From NCBI RefSeq assembly GCF_000959445.1, contig NZ_CP009631.1:372001-436000 (forward strand): 64,000 nt of DNA, read 5' to 3'. Source of the DNA: Burkholderia vietnamiensis LMG 10929. GTDB taxonomy: Bacteria; Pseudomonadota; Gammaproteobacteria; Burkholderiales; Burkholderiaceae. The position numbers were made by a program, and so were the translations under genes. The notes beneath the pieces were generated by a model. That model was not told the DNA's origin and did no database searches. It saw only the letters and a list, made by a program, of their open reading frames with translations. Shown piece after piece: positions 26,901 through 35,213 of the stretch (positions within the stretch are counted from its first letter, which is position 1; each line of letters starts with the position of its first letter).

Positions 26901-28620
26901 GGCCGGTGCGGTCGGTGTAGCGCGTCACGAGGTGACGGTGATACCGATACGTCCGCGCATTGCCATGACGGTCGACCGCGCGCACGAGGTCGCCCGCGGT
27001 GTCGTACTCGTAGCTCGCCAGCGTCCGGCGCGCGCCGTCCTTCAGCACATGCTCGATCCGTACGATCCGCCCATGTCGGTCGTGCTCGAATGCGAGCACG
27101 TTGCCGCTCGCGTCGATCAGCCGCGCAAGGCGGTCGAGCGCGTCGTAGTCGAGCGTGATCGTGTTGCCGGCGCGATCTTTCTGCATCGCGAGCCGGAACG
27201 CGTCGCCACGACGCTCGTACGCATGCAGCGCGTCATGGCCGTAGGCGATCGTCACCCAGGTGTCGTCGAGTCGCGACAGCGTCAGGTTTTCCGACAGATC
27301 GTCGTGCACTGCGCCGGCCGCCAGCGCCGGATACTCGATGCTGCGTCCTTCCGCATCGCGATAGATCCACTGACCGTCCGCGATGTCGATCCGCGTCGTA
27401 TAGGGCGTGATCCATCGCGCACCGAGCTCGCCGTCGTCATACGCGGAAAGCCGCGAACGGTACGTACGCTCCCACACGAGCGGCAGCGCGCCCGGCAGAT
27501 CGAAATCCACGTGCGAGAAGGTTTCGTCGCCGAACGCGAAATCGATCGAAGCCGGCGACGCGCCGATGCCGCACGCCTTGCACGCGCTCTTGCCCGGACC
27601 TTCGGCCGGCGCTTGGCCGCTGGTCTTCTCGAGACCTTCCTGCCCGCGCGTCTTCTTTGCCTGGCTCGTCCCGGCAGCCTTGACGTCGGCCGTCTGCGCA
27701 TGGAGCTTCGCGCGTGCCTTGACGCGCCCGACGGCCTCGATCAGCTGCAACACCAGCCACATCATCTTGCCTTCTTCGCTGCCGGCAAGCGAACGGATCG
27801 ACGTCGCGATCTTCGGCGCCTCGGTCCGCAGGAACGTCACCGCGCCGCGAAACGGCTCGAGCCACGCGTCGGGCGCGAGCTTCGCCATCGTCCCGGCCGT
27901 CTTGTTGACGACCTGCTTGCCGAGCGCCTTGGTGCCTTCGTATGCGAACTGGATGCCATCGCCGACCCGGCTCGGGCTGTACCACGGCCGGTCGTCGGCC
28001 ATCTTGGTGGCGAGCTGCTGCTGGCGCTTCAGGTTTGCGTTGGCGTCGAGCAGTTGCCCGTGCAGCGCGCGGTCCATGCCCGTCGCCAGCGCGAGCATGA
28101 GCTCCTCGGATTTCGATGCGCAGCCGTCCAGCAGTTCGACGAGGCCCGCCTTCAGCTTGTTGAGGAAATCCTCGATCTCGGTCGCGCACGTCGCGTTGAC
28201 GTGCGTGACCAGCACGGAGATGATCGCCGCGCCGAGATTGCTGCGCGTGGCCAGCAACTCGTGACGCACGAGCGCGAGCAACGGGCGCGCCGACATCCGG
28301 AACGGCGCGAGCGTCGGCGGAATCGGGATGATGCCGAGCAGGTTGATCGCGAGGCTCATGTAGTCGAGCACCTGCCCGCCGCGCTTCTCGACGATCTCGG
28401 CGATGTCGCCGAGCGCATCGACCATCGCCATGATGTTGCCGACGATCGGCACCGCGCCGGCAAACGTCTTCACGTCTTCGAACGTGATGTGATTGCCGCT
28501 GATGCGGCGCAGCCATGCATCGAAGCGGTTGCCGACCGCCGCGACGTCCTTCGCCGAAACGTCACTGAGCCAGGTGACGGCTTCTTCCTTCTCGGCGCCG
28601 GGTGGAAGTTGTTGTGCCAT
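23968..28620 (-). CDS. rhs: Rhs polymorphic toxin with HNH/WHH-type nuclease tip
   Basis: The 1550-residue T6SS cargo has an N-terminal region (1-330) with hydrophobic helices near 55-75 and 90-115. A DUF6531-like entry to the Rhs cage follows (about 345, after KSACKACGIG), and then some 25 YD repeats. The core ends with RYYDPHSGRFVSKDPIGLQG and the self-cleavage segment NPILWTDALGL. The last 135 residues are the toxin: FSWHHH, GVLQLVPMSQH and HPGGQGG fit the HNH/EndoVII superfamily with a conserved WHH. No PAAR motif is obvious at the N-terminus, so delivery probably relies on the adjacent VgrG. It is 50 bases downstream of vgrG and overlaps its immunity gene. Confidence 0.9.
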   Translation of the reverse strand: MAQQLPPGAEKEEAVTWLSDVSAKDVAAVGNRFDAWLRRISGNHITFEDVKTFAGAVPIVGNIMAMVDALGDIAEIVEKRGGQVLDYMSLAINLLGIIPIPPTLAPFRMSARPLLALVRHELLATRSNLGAAIISVLVTHVNATCATEIEDFLNKLKAGLVELLDGCASKSEELMLALATGMDRALHGQLLDANANLKRQQQLATKMADDRPWYSPSRVGDGIQFAYEGTKALGKQVVNKTAGTMAKLAPDAWLEPFRGAVTFLRTEAPKIATSIRSLAGSEEGKMMWLVLQLIEAVGRVKARAKLHAQTADVKAAGTSQAKKTRGQEGLEKTSGQAPAEGPGKSACKACGIGASPASIDFAFGDETFSHVDFDLPGALPLVWERTYRSRLSAYDDGELGARWITPYTTRIDIADGQWIYRDAEGRSIEYPALAAGAVHDDLSENLTLSRLDDTWVTIAYGHDALHAYERRGDAFRLAMQKDRAGNTITLDYDALDRLARLIDASGNVLAFEHDRHGRIVRIEHVLKDGARRTLASYEYDTAGDLVRAVDRHGNARTYRYHRHLVTRYTDRTGRGMTLEWDGAEADDNANAKCIREYADDGSLDLRLAWNPNIRLTYVTDALGQMTRYYFNIHGYVYRIVYPDGNQEWFRRDAHHNLVLHIRQDGSIERREYDARGNLVEHERADGSVVEMAYDDKDQMIRLVDPNGHVWQRKYDDAGNLVEEIDPLERSTKYAYNDKGLPTQITDAKGGSKALEYNDAGQVTSYTDCSGKKTEWRYDDIGRVIETKDASGGVIAYAYGASGQLSEIRSPAGVEHVQYDAEGRLLAHTDQLNRSTRYGYDAVGRIASRADALGQTIAYRYDRLGRLTALTDANFATYQFHYDPAGRLIEEVAFDGKSTRYQYDPDSGSLVSMDEAGCVTSVDVDVNGRLLKRVAGGSEERFAYDRSGRLIDAVNRYSRVQFFFDPVGNLVREHHAYDLFGEQRSYVWHHDYDELGNRRRSVRPDGHVVDWLMYGSGHVHGMLLDGEERVQFERDDLHRETVRVLSSKVGQRTHYDPAGRVLQQTIQRSTAPAPLVERRYRYDAVGQLSRIEDSRKGGTDYRYDPVGRLVEAISPVAKERFAFDPASNIIDPVRTAETPASRPSPVRPESTLPVEVPKVLGNLLKAYAGMHFEYDARGNLVRKRTPVGEQQYEWDEFNRLLSARVAETSRQSEARYFYDAFGRRIAKEVNGERTVFGWDGDTLAYESDGERGTHYLYEPRTFVPLAQYVAEPVEGIATPQWKSTDRYVPEEDPLQKMPERRGDAAVFYYHCDQIGTPQLLTDDDGDVVWEASYKAWGEAREVIARASKATGIVAKNALRFQGQWGDDETGLHYNRYRYYDPHSGRFVSKDPIGLQGGPNIYQYAPNPILWTDALGLARELSGCDSSNRPLSSSQYSVLHEVQLAPGQEVGSDPSHFREANRQFDAAMQSDPQFKQMMDQHYSGVSDHVAAGPRGGYKSSAPPGFSWHHHPCRKGVLQLVPMSQHQAPGPVQAVLHPGGQGGKQNWGGGRAR

Positions 28621-28670
28621 GTCGTGGTTCGTTCAATTCGTTTTCTCAAGACGGCTGACGCGCCGCCCTC

Positions 28671-31600
28671 TCAGGATTTCAACGGTCCGCCGAAGCCGCT
28701 CGTCGGCAGCTTCATGCCGCCCGCTGCCGACGCCGTCGCAGTCGTCGTTGCGGCCTTGCCCGCGACTCCGGCGACACCGGGCAACGCGCTCTGGAGCGCG
28801 CCCGACGCAGCATTTGCGGCAGGCGCGGCGAGCGCAGCCAGGCCGCCCTGGCGCGCGGTCTGCACCATTGCAGCCACCTGCTTTGCCGCGCCACTAAGGC
28901 TGGAGGCCGTCTGCACGGCCGACGCGACGCCCGCTCCGCCGACCGCAGCCGCCGCGGCCGGCAACGCGGCGCCCGCGAGCCCGCCAAGTGCGGCGCCGGC
29001 GCCGCTGCCGCTCGCGAACCCCATCGCCGCCGTGGATGCCGCCGGCGCCATGCCTTGCAACTGGCTCGCAAGCTGTCCGCTCGCCGCCGCCTGCGCGGCT
29101 TCCGGCGAAGGCGCCACCGGCTCGGCCGGCCACTTCGCCTGCTTGAAGTAATTCGCCGGCTGGTCCGACGCGCGCGGATCCTTGCCGAACTCGACGCGCA
29201 CCGCGCCCGGCGGCAAGCCGCTGACGACGGTATAGCCGCTGTTGTCGAGCGCGCCCTTCTTCAGCACCGTGCCATTCACGTCCTTCACCGTGAAGAGCCC
29301 GCCCTTCACGGCCTCGCCGTTCATGTACTTGTGGAACAGCTCCAGCTGGCCCGGCTGATCGGGCCGCGCGCTCGGCAACGGATAGCCCAGGCTCGCCGGT
29401 CCGGCGAACGTATGCGACGCGCCCTTCACATCGATCTTGCCCGGTGCGTGGATTTCGACGTTGCCATCCTTGACTCGGATGTACGCCCCGCCGCTCGTCA
29501 GCAGAATCCCCTGATCGGCCGCGATCTCGATCCGGTCGGTTGCGGATACAACCTTCACCGCCTTCTGCGCGGTCACCTCGACGTTGTCCGACTGCGCCTG
29601 GATCTCCACCTTGCCCTTGCCCGCGAACAGCTTCATCCCCGCGTTCTGCACGAACAGGCTCAGCTTCTGGCCGATGCTGCCGATCAGCGATTTGCCCGCC
29701 GCGACATGCACGCTCTGGCCGCTCGCGACGTTCACGTGATCGTTCGCGACCATGTGCAGCGACTCCTGCGTCGACATCGCGATCCCCGACGGGCTGCCGA
29801 ACAGCATCACCGGCTCCTTGAACGCGTTCGCGCTCCCCGTGCCGCCGCCCGCGGTGCGCCCGCCCGATGCGTTGCCCGATGCACGGTCCTGCGTCGCATC
29901 GGTGAACGCACGCATCGCCTCCTGCGCGTCTTTCAGGCTTTCGGCCTGATGCTGCTCGCTCACGCCCGACAGCGCCTCGATCAGGCTCTCCCCGGACACG
30001 AGCTGCTGCTGCGCTTCCGTCACGTCGAGCGGCTGGCTGTTCGCTGCCTTCGGATGGGTCGTCACGTACAGGCCGCGGCTCGCCCGCACCGCGCCGTATG
30101 CGTCCGAGCGCAGATCGAAGCCGCTGCCCAGATACGACCCGCGCGTGTTGCCGTTCTGGTCGATGATGTAGCCGAGATGCAGCAGGCTGTTCGCGCTGCT
30201 GCTCATCAGCTGCACGCGGTTCTGCCCGGTCGCGTCGTCCATCACGAGCTGGTTGTAGCCGCTGCCCGAATATTCCTTCGAGCGGTATCCGGAGAGAATG
30301 CCGTCGCTATGCCACTGCGGCTGGTTCGCGCCGTTGTACACGCGCCCGACCGCCAGCGGCCGGTCGCAGTCGCCGCCGACGTAGTCGATCAGCACTTCCT
30401 CGCCGATGCGCGGCACGTGCACGCCGCCGTAGCCGCCACCCGTGTCCGACTGCACGACGCGCACCCAGCACGACGCGTTCTCGTTGCCCGGATTGAGGCG
30501 ATCCCACACGAACTGCACGCGGATCCGGTTCAACTCGTCCGTATAGACTTCCTCGCCCTGCGGGCCGACGACGATCGCCGTCTCCAGATGCATCTTCGGC
30601 TTCTCGTGCTCGAACGGGCTGCGATACGGCACGCTCACCCGCTGCGCTTCGACTTCGACGAGATAGAAGCCCACCGAGCCGTCGTCGTGCGGCACGCGAA
30701 ATGCCGGATCGGCCCCGTAGCCTTCCTGAGCTTGCGTCAACGCTTCGCGCAGACTGTACGGAAAGTCCGCGCTGCTGCTCGCGACCGGCAGGTTGTTCTC
30801 GATCCACCAGTCGACGCCGATCGTCGCGAACTCGCGCTGCTCGGCCGGATCGCGATCGTGTTCGGGATGATCCGACAGCGTGAAGCGCCGGCCCGCATCG
30901 ATCGCACGCACGCCGCCCGCGCCGTGGAAGCGCTTCGCCTGCGACTCCCATGCCTCCATCCGGATCTTCGTCAGATGGTCGCCGCGGGTCTGGTCGAGGT
31001 ACGTGTACGCACCGGTGTACTCGTAGACTTCGAGCTGGTCGGGCAATTCGCCCTGATCGGCCATCGTCGGCAGCGTCGTGCCCTTCGGATTCGACGGCTG
31101 GGAAGGGTTCTTGTAGTCGAACGTGCGTGTCGTGCGCGTGACGCTCTGCAGCGTGCGCGTGCCCGACCACTGCGTGAACGCGTCGGCATCGCTCGCCGTC
31201 CCGCCGCGATAGAAACGCACGGTTTGCGGCGACAGCGGCGCAAACGCCTGCAGGTTGTCGGTGATGACGAGCGTGTGCGACTTGCCGTCGTCGGCCTGCT
31301 GCCATGTGGTGTAAAGGCCTTCGCTCTCCATCAGCCGATGCACGAAATGCCAGTCGGTGTCGTGCTGGCGCGTGTACGAGCGGCTTGGCAGCGGCTGCGA
31401 CAGCGCGAAGCGGAAATGCCCGCGCGCCTGCGGATGCTGGTTCAGCACATCGCTGATGATCTGGTCGACGGTCGTGTCGTTCCAGATGCGCTGATCGCGA
31501 CGGAACTTCAGGAAATGGGTGAAATCGGCGAACGTCAGCTGGTAGGTGGTGAGCCCGCCGTCGGCGCCCAGGCGCCGCGCCGTGTGCACGTAGCCGTTGA

Positions 31601-31850
31601 CGGGCCGGTAGCTGCGGTCGGCTTGCTGAATCCATAGCGTGACCGGTTGCGCGATCAGCTTTTTCAGCTCCACGTCGCTGTCGGTCGACAGCACGTCGAG
31701 CGTGAATTCATAGGCCCGGCCGATGCGCGCACGGCCGACCGCTCGTTGCACGGTCAGCACGTTGGCACCCAGTGGCGTATCGAGCTTCAACAGCCGGTCC
31801 TGCTGAAGCAACCCGCCGCGCAATGCGGCAACAGTGTTCTGCATGTTCAT
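28671..31850 (-). CDS. vgrG: VgrG spike protein with C-terminal extension
   Basis: The 1059-residue spike has the gp27-like base (about 1-400), the gp5-like OB region with VQFVWDRLNPGNENASCWVRV and PRIGEEVLIDYVGGDCDRP, then a DUF2345-type beta-helix (about 660-850). It ends with an unusual extension: a transthyretin-like segment (KYMNGEAVKGGLFTVKD) and a low-complexity Ala/Gly tail of about 140 residues. The tail may help load the Rhs protein encoded next. Start at 31850 (MNMQNT) or two codons downstream. Confidence 0.93.
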   Translation of the reverse strand: MNMQNTVAALRGGLLQQDRLLKLDTPLGANVLTVQRAVGRARIGRAYEFTLDVLSTDSDVELKKLIAQPVTLWIQQADRSYRPVNGYVHTARRLGADGGLTTYQLTFADFTHFLKFRRDQRIWNDTTVDQIISDVLNQHPQARGHFRFALSQPLPSRSYTRQHDTDWHFVHRLMESEGLYTTWQQADDGKSHTLVITDNLQAFAPLSPQTVRFYRGGTASDADAFTQWSGTRTLQSVTRTTRTFDYKNPSQPSNPKGTTLPTMADQGELPDQLEVYEYTGAYTYLDQTRGDHLTKIRMEAWESQAKRFHGAGGVRAIDAGRRFTLSDHPEHDRDPAEQREFATIGVDWWIENNLPVASSSADFPYSLREALTQAQEGYGADPAFRVPHDDGSVGFYLVEVEAQRVSVPYRSPFEHEKPKMHLETAIVVGPQGEEVYTDELNRIRVQFVWDRLNPGNENASCWVRVVQSDTGGGYGGVHVPRIGEEVLIDYVGGDCDRPLAVGRVYNGANQPQWHSDGILSGYRSKEYSGSGYNQLVMDDATGQNRVQLMSSSANSLLHLGYIIDQNGNTRGSYLGSGFDLRSDAYGAVRASRGLYVTTHPKAANSQPLDVTEAQQQLVSGESLIEALSGVSEQHQAESLKDAQEAMRAFTDATQDRASGNASGGRTAGGGTGSANAFKEPVMLFGSPSGIAMSTQESLHMVANDHVNVASGQSVHVAAGKSLIGSIGQKLSLFVQNAGMKLFAGKGKVEIQAQSDNVEVTAQKAVKVVSATDRIEIAADQGILLTSGGAYIRVKDGNVEIHAPGKIDVKGASHTFAGPASLGYPLPSARPDQPGQLELFHKYMNGEAVKGGLFTVKDVNGTVLKKGALDNSGYTVVSGLPPGAVRVEFGKDPRASDQPANYFKQAKWPAEPVAPSPEAAQAAASGQLASQLQGMAPAASTAAMGFASGSGAGAALGGLAGAALPAAAAAVGGAGVASAVQTASSLSGAAKQVAAMVQTARQGGLAALAAPAANAASGALQSALPGVAGVAGKAATTTATASAAGGMKLPTSGFGGPLKS

Positions 31851-32164
31851 GGCAACGGCCTTTTCTTCTTTTGACGCACCCTCGGATGGCGCGTTGAGCG
31901 ATTTCGCTCGCGCGATTTTACAGACAAATTACGGCGCGATTCGGAAAAATTCCCTGACTCGAATGGGTACTTTTAAGCGTGTCCTGAATGGCGCCGACGA
32001 TCGGTTCGCCCGCATTCCGTTCGCTGAAATCGATTGCAATCGGGGCCAATTCGACTTCCGGTCGGGGCCGGTTGCGCGTAATGTCTACGTGCCCGTAGTC
32101 CGGCCCGGTTCGGGCACGACGATGCCCGGCACCCTCTGACCACATTGAACACTGGAGATCCGCG
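31851..32164. promoter_or_regulatory. Divergent region between vgrG and an ABC transporter gene
   Basis: This 314-base gap separates minus-strand vgrG from the plus-strand binding-protein gene and must contain both promoters. The vgrG side (about 31890-31980) is AT-rich. CTGGAGATCC at about 32151 supplies a ribosome binding site for the binding protein. No hairpin or clear promoter pair could be fixed. Confidence 0.35.
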
Positions 32165-32965
32165 ATGAAACGTTCGAAGTTCCTGCTGTCGGGCCTGCTG
32201 CTTGCGTCGGCCCTTGGCTTCACGGCCGTCGCCGCGCACGCTGAAGATCTGCTCGACTCCGTGAAGAAGGCCGGCGTGCTGCGTGTCGGGCTCGAAGGCA
32301 CGTATCCGCCGTTCAACTCGCGCGGCACGTCGGGCCAGCTCGAGGGCTTCGACGTCGACGTGGCGAACGCGGTGGCCGGCAAGCTCGGCGTGAAGACGCA
32401 GTTCGTGCCGACCGAATGGAGCGGGATCATCGCGGGGCTGCAGGCGGGCAAGTTCGACGTGATCGTCAACCAGGTCACGATCACGCCGCAGCGCAAGGAA
32501 GCGCTCGACTTCAGCGAGCCGTACACGTACTCGGCCGCGCAGCTGATCCAGCGCAAGGACGACACGCGCAACTTCAAGTCGCTCGAGGATTTCAAGGGCA
32601 AGAAGCTCGGCGTGACGCTCGGCACGAACTACGACCAGATGGCGCGCAGCGTGCCGGGCATCGAAGTGCAGACGTATCCGGGCGCGCCGGAAAAGCTGCG
32701 TGATCTCGCCGCGGGCCGGATCGAGGCCACGCTCGACGACCGTCTGATGCTGCCGTACATGATCAAGACGTCGAACCTGCCGCTGCGCTCGGGCGCGGTG
32801 TTGAACGGCGGCAAGCAGGAGATGGCGATCCCGTTCCGCAAGGGCAATCCGAAGTTCGAGAAGGCGATCAACGACGCGCTGGATTCGCTGCGCAAGGAAG
32901 GCACGTTGAAGAAGATCTCGATGCACTGGTTCGGTAGTGACGTGACGGTGCCGGTTGCGCAGTAG
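32165..32965 (+). CDS. Periplasmic amino-acid ABC transporter binding protein
   Basis: The 266-residue family-3 solute-binding protein has a cleavable signal peptide (to AAHAEDLLD). The characteristic stretches are GVLRVGLEGTYPPFN, GQLEGFDVDVANAVAGKLG, FDVIVNQVTITPQRKEALDFSEPY and KKLGVTLGTNYDQ. The pattern is closest to cystine/polar amino-acid binding proteins (FliY/TcyA type). No permease or ATPase gene is adjacent in the window. It is probably core genome lying between the T6SS module and the island. Confidence 0.9.
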   Translation: MKRSKFLLSGLLLASALGFTAVAAHAEDLLDSVKKAGVLRVGLEGTYPPFNSRGTSGQLEGFDVDVANAVAGKLGVKTQFVPTEWSGIIAGLQAGKFDVIVNQVTITPQRKEALDFSEPYTYSAAQLIQRKDDTRNFKSLEDFKGKKLGVTLGTNYDQMARSVPGIEVQTYPGAPEKLRDLAAGRIEATLDDRLMLPYMIKTSNLPLRSGAVLNGGKQEMAIPFRKGNPKFEKAINDALDSLRKEGTLKKISMHWFGSDVTVPVAQ

Positions 32966-33287
32966 GCGGTCTCTTGGGGGCGATGCGTCACGTTCTTCGC
33001 GTTGGGGAGGGGGTGACGCGTTGGTACCTGCTGGGCGCGAGAACTCGGTCGCGGCCGTTCCTGACGATGGCACGCTGCCGCCACGTCGCTGCGCATGGTG
33101 CGCATCACTCGCCACAACCCAGACGGTGCCTAGGACGTGTCCAACAACAGCTGCATGACGTACGTGATGGACGTGCTCAACGCCGGGGGGAGCCGACGTT
33201 CCGGCGAAGAGCTGACATGCGTGGGCATTCCTCAACCGACATGACGTCGGTCCACGCGTGAAGTAGTGGATGACGAGGTAACGACAG
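32966..33287. other. Intergenic stretch, nothing recognised
   Basis: These 322 bases lie between the binding protein and the next hypothetical gene. Short open frames exist but lack family resemblance and good ribosome binding sites. No convincing terminator, tRNA or repeat was seen. Confidence 0.4.
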
Positions 33288-33989
33288 ATGAGGTCTCAGA
33301 CGTTGTGCGCCAGGCACCGCGTGCGGTCATTCACGGTCGCTGCGAAATGCATTGGCGACCGAATTCGCGAGCGCGGACGATTCGAGCCCGATGAATTGGT
33401 GCGGGTATCGCTGGATCGACCCAAACGCAGCCACGTCGTATGGATGACGCGCGCGGATCTGGACGAGCATGCGGTCACCGCCAACCATGTCGACGACGTC
33501 GCGCATGTCACCGAGTTGCGAAAGTTCGCGTTGCTCGACCGGGCGTGCGAGCATGTTTGCCCGGCTTGCCTGGATGAATTGCTCGTACGTTCAGGCGAAC
33601 AACCGGACTCGCCAACGCACGTGTCACGCGCGTTCGACACGGCGGTCGTCGCCGACAATGCGACGGTGGAGGGTCCACTCGTCAAGTGCGATATCCACGG
33701 GATTACGTTCGGTTCGCGCACATCGCCCGCCCTGGCAGGCTTGATCGATCAGCGTGACGCGGGGCCGCATGGCCGACTAATCAATGTAGTCGTGATCTCA
33801 ACGAAAGCAGAAAACAGATTCTGGTTCGACGAAGCCTTCCTTCTTCGTGCGCTGGGACCGGATATCGATCTCTCTACAGGCATCTATCGAACGGAATCGG
33901 GCGACCGCAGCCGCGCCCTGCTCGAAAGCGGGACATCGGTATGCAAGTACTGCCTTCGAGACTGGCTGCAGTGCAACGGCGTCGGTTAG
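33288..33989 (+). CDS. Hypothetical protein with two CxxC pairs
   Basis: The 233-residue reading frame is not recognised. It has CPAC near residue 91 and CKYC near residue 222, each flanked by a further Cys (CEHVCPAC, CKYCLRDWLQC), so it could bind a metal. Codon positions look coding, but no signal peptide or membrane helix is seen. It stands alone, 92 bases before the terminator that marks the left edge of the island. It could be core genome or an older insertion. Confidence 0.5.
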   Translation: MRSQTLCARHRVRSFTVAAKCIGDRIRERGRFEPDELVRVSLDRPKRSHVVWMTRADLDEHAVTANHVDDVAHVTELRKFALLDRACEHVCPACLDELLVRSGEQPDSPTHVSRAFDTAVVADNATVEGPLVKCDIHGITFGSRTSPALAGLIDQRDAGPHGRLINVVVISTKAENRFWFDEAFLLRALGPDIDLSTGIYRTESGDRSRALLESGTSVCKYCLRDWLQCNGVG

Positions 33990-34073
33990 CGATGCGCTGC
34001 GGCAATCGGGGGATGCGGGCGTCGGGTCGCGAAGCAAGCATGCGCCCGGAATCACGTGTGTCGCGCGGGGAAG

Positions 34074-34118
34074 CAGAAAAGACGAAGGGCCGGGAGAATC
34101 AATCTCCCGGCCCTTCGT
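34074..34118 (-). terminator. Strong terminator at the left island border
   Basis: A perfect 16-base stem (ACGAAGGGCCGGGAGA at 34082-34097 and its complement at 34103-34118) with a five-base loop is followed on the minus strand by CTTTTC. It lies six bases beyond the tRNA-like remnant at 34125, the place of a tRNA terminator, and is probably the original terminator of the tRNA-Thr gene. Confidence 0.8.
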
Positions 34119-34124
34119 TCAATA

Positions 34125-34146
34125 TGGTGCGGCTGCAGGATCAACA
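34125..34146 (-). repeat. Degenerate tRNA-Thr 3'-end copy, putative att site
   Basis: Plus-strand TGGTGCGGCTGCAGGATC then AAC matches the tRNA-Thr 3' end (TGGTGCCGGCTGCAGGACTC then GAAC at 63088-63111) if three single bases have been lost from the left copy. On the minus strand it reads as a tRNA 3' end with CCA, then a terminator. The losses imply an old integration. Confidence 0.6.
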
Positions 34147-34201
34147 ATTCTTATCCAATCCATTGATTCAAAACGAAGATGGAATCGACGATTGGAACAT
34201 G

Positions 34202-34222
34202 AACCCCCAAACATACCCCCAA
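34202..34222 (+). repeat. Left-end copies of the ACCCCCAA repeat
   Basis: AACCCCCAAAC (34202-34212) and CATACCCCCAA (34212-34222) stand side by side. The same orientation and sequence recur near the integrase at 62932-62942 and 62968-62977. Direct repeats shared by both ends near a tyrosine integrase are what arm-type binding sites look like. Confidence 0.5.
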
Positions 34223-34308
34223 TCGGTTGAGCCCATGCGTATGAGGTCATCAAGCGAAAAAATTGTGGCGCAAGTCGCCGATCGTCGGCCGCCCGAACAG
34301 AAAACTTC

Positions 34309-34423
34309 TGGAGATTTGGAGATATATGCTCAATTCACCCCGGAAGCCTTACTGGTCAAGGGTCCGACTATCTCCAAGTGTATCTCCAAGACACTCATTT
34401 ACTTGGAGACAAAGTTGGAGATA
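34309..34423. repeat. TCTCCA/TGGAGA repeat cluster at left island end
   Basis: Six copies of TGGAGA or its complement occur in 115 bases, several as the longer TATCTCCAAG or TTGGAGATA, in both orientations. A similar six-copy cluster lies at 61231-61335, and both regions contain GAAGCCTTAC. They may be protein-binding iterons for replication, excision or packaging of the island. Confidence 0.5.
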
Positions 34424-34617
34424 GCCGGCAAATACGTCGCATGACGCCAGCCGTGTCGAGTAGCACCCTGCGGTCTGGAACGCTGCGCGCAAAGAAGCTC
34501 CCATGCCGCAGCCCTCCCCGATGCCACAGCAAAGGCTGGCCTTGCGTTCAATGAAAAGTGACTTTGGACGGTCAAAAATCGCACCGCGCCATTCACCTGC
34601 GAAGCCTCCCGGCAACT

Positions 34618-34635
34618 TTGACAGGGTAGTTACCC
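34618..34635. promoter_or_regulatory. Candidate -35 box and palindrome upstream of PAAR gene
   Basis: TTGACA at 34618-34623 is directly followed by the perfect palindrome GGGTAGTTACCC (arms GGGTA/TACCC). It lies about 50 bases upstream of the PAAR start, which also has a good AGAGGA ribosome binding site. A matching -10 box is not obvious. The palindrome could bind a repressor. Confidence 0.35.
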
Positions 34636-34685
34636 TTATTCGGTGCGTGCTACAGTCCTCGCAAAACTTCAACAGAGGATTCGGC

Positions 34686-35213
34686 ATGAGTTCTGCGTTC
34701 ATTCGGGAAGGCGATACGACTTCGCACGGTGGCCGGGTGCTCGCCTGCACGTCTACCAACCTCGTCTTCGGCAAGCCACTCGCGCTCGAGGGCGACATGG
34801 TGTCGTGTCCCAAGTGCAGCGGCGTCTACCCAATCATCGGCGTCCGCGTTCGCAGCATGACGTTTGGCGGCCGGGCTGTGGCGACCGAAGGCGACAAGAC
34901 TGCATGCGGTGCGACGCTGATAGCATCGCAAGGCATGGCGACGGTAGAGCCGACCTCCGGCGCAGGCGGCTCGGTTGGCGCAGGCAAAAGTGTGGTCACG
35001 CAGACGACCGCTCAAGACGATGGCGCATATCGCGGCCGCTTCCAGCTCGTCGACGACAAGACACGCGCGCCGATCCCGAATCACCCATACACGGTCACGT
35101 CGGCGGACGGCCAAACGATCCAGGGCACGACGGACGCGAGCGGCCACACCGATTGGATCAGCAGTAACCAAGCTGCATCGCTGTCGTTCCATCAGCCCGG
35201 GAGCGATGCATGA
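34686..35213 (+). CDS. PAAR-domain spike-tip protein with C-terminal extension
   Basis: The 175-residue protein begins MSSAFIREGDTTSHGGRVL and shows the PAAR pattern with metal-binding residues in HGG, CPKC and KTACGA. PAAR proteins cap VgrG and carry effectors. After residue 90 there is a small beta-rich extension (GRFQLVDDKTRAPIPNHPY), probably an effector-linking domain. The stop overlaps the next gene by 4 bases. The start is set by AGAGGATTCGGC before the ATG; the open frame upstream is not protein-like. Confidence 0.88.
   Translation: MSSAFIREGDTTSHGGRVLACTSTNLVFGKPLALEGDMVSCPKCSGVYPIIGVRVRSMTFGGRAVATEGDKTACGATLIASQGMATVEPTSGAGGSVGAGKSVVTQTTAQDDGAYRGRFQLVDDKTRAPIPNHPYTVTSADGQTIQGTTDASGHTDWISSNQAASLSFHQPGSDA

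Noticed and set aside
26212..29151. Plus-strand open frame opposite rhs and vgrG
   Set aside because: It crosses the boundary of two certain genes and has no recognisable domain.
34503..34685. Longer N-terminus for the PAAR protein
   Set aside because: The upstream codons lack PAAR or linker features and cover the promoter-like TTGACA and palindrome. The ATG at 34686 has the ribosome binding site.
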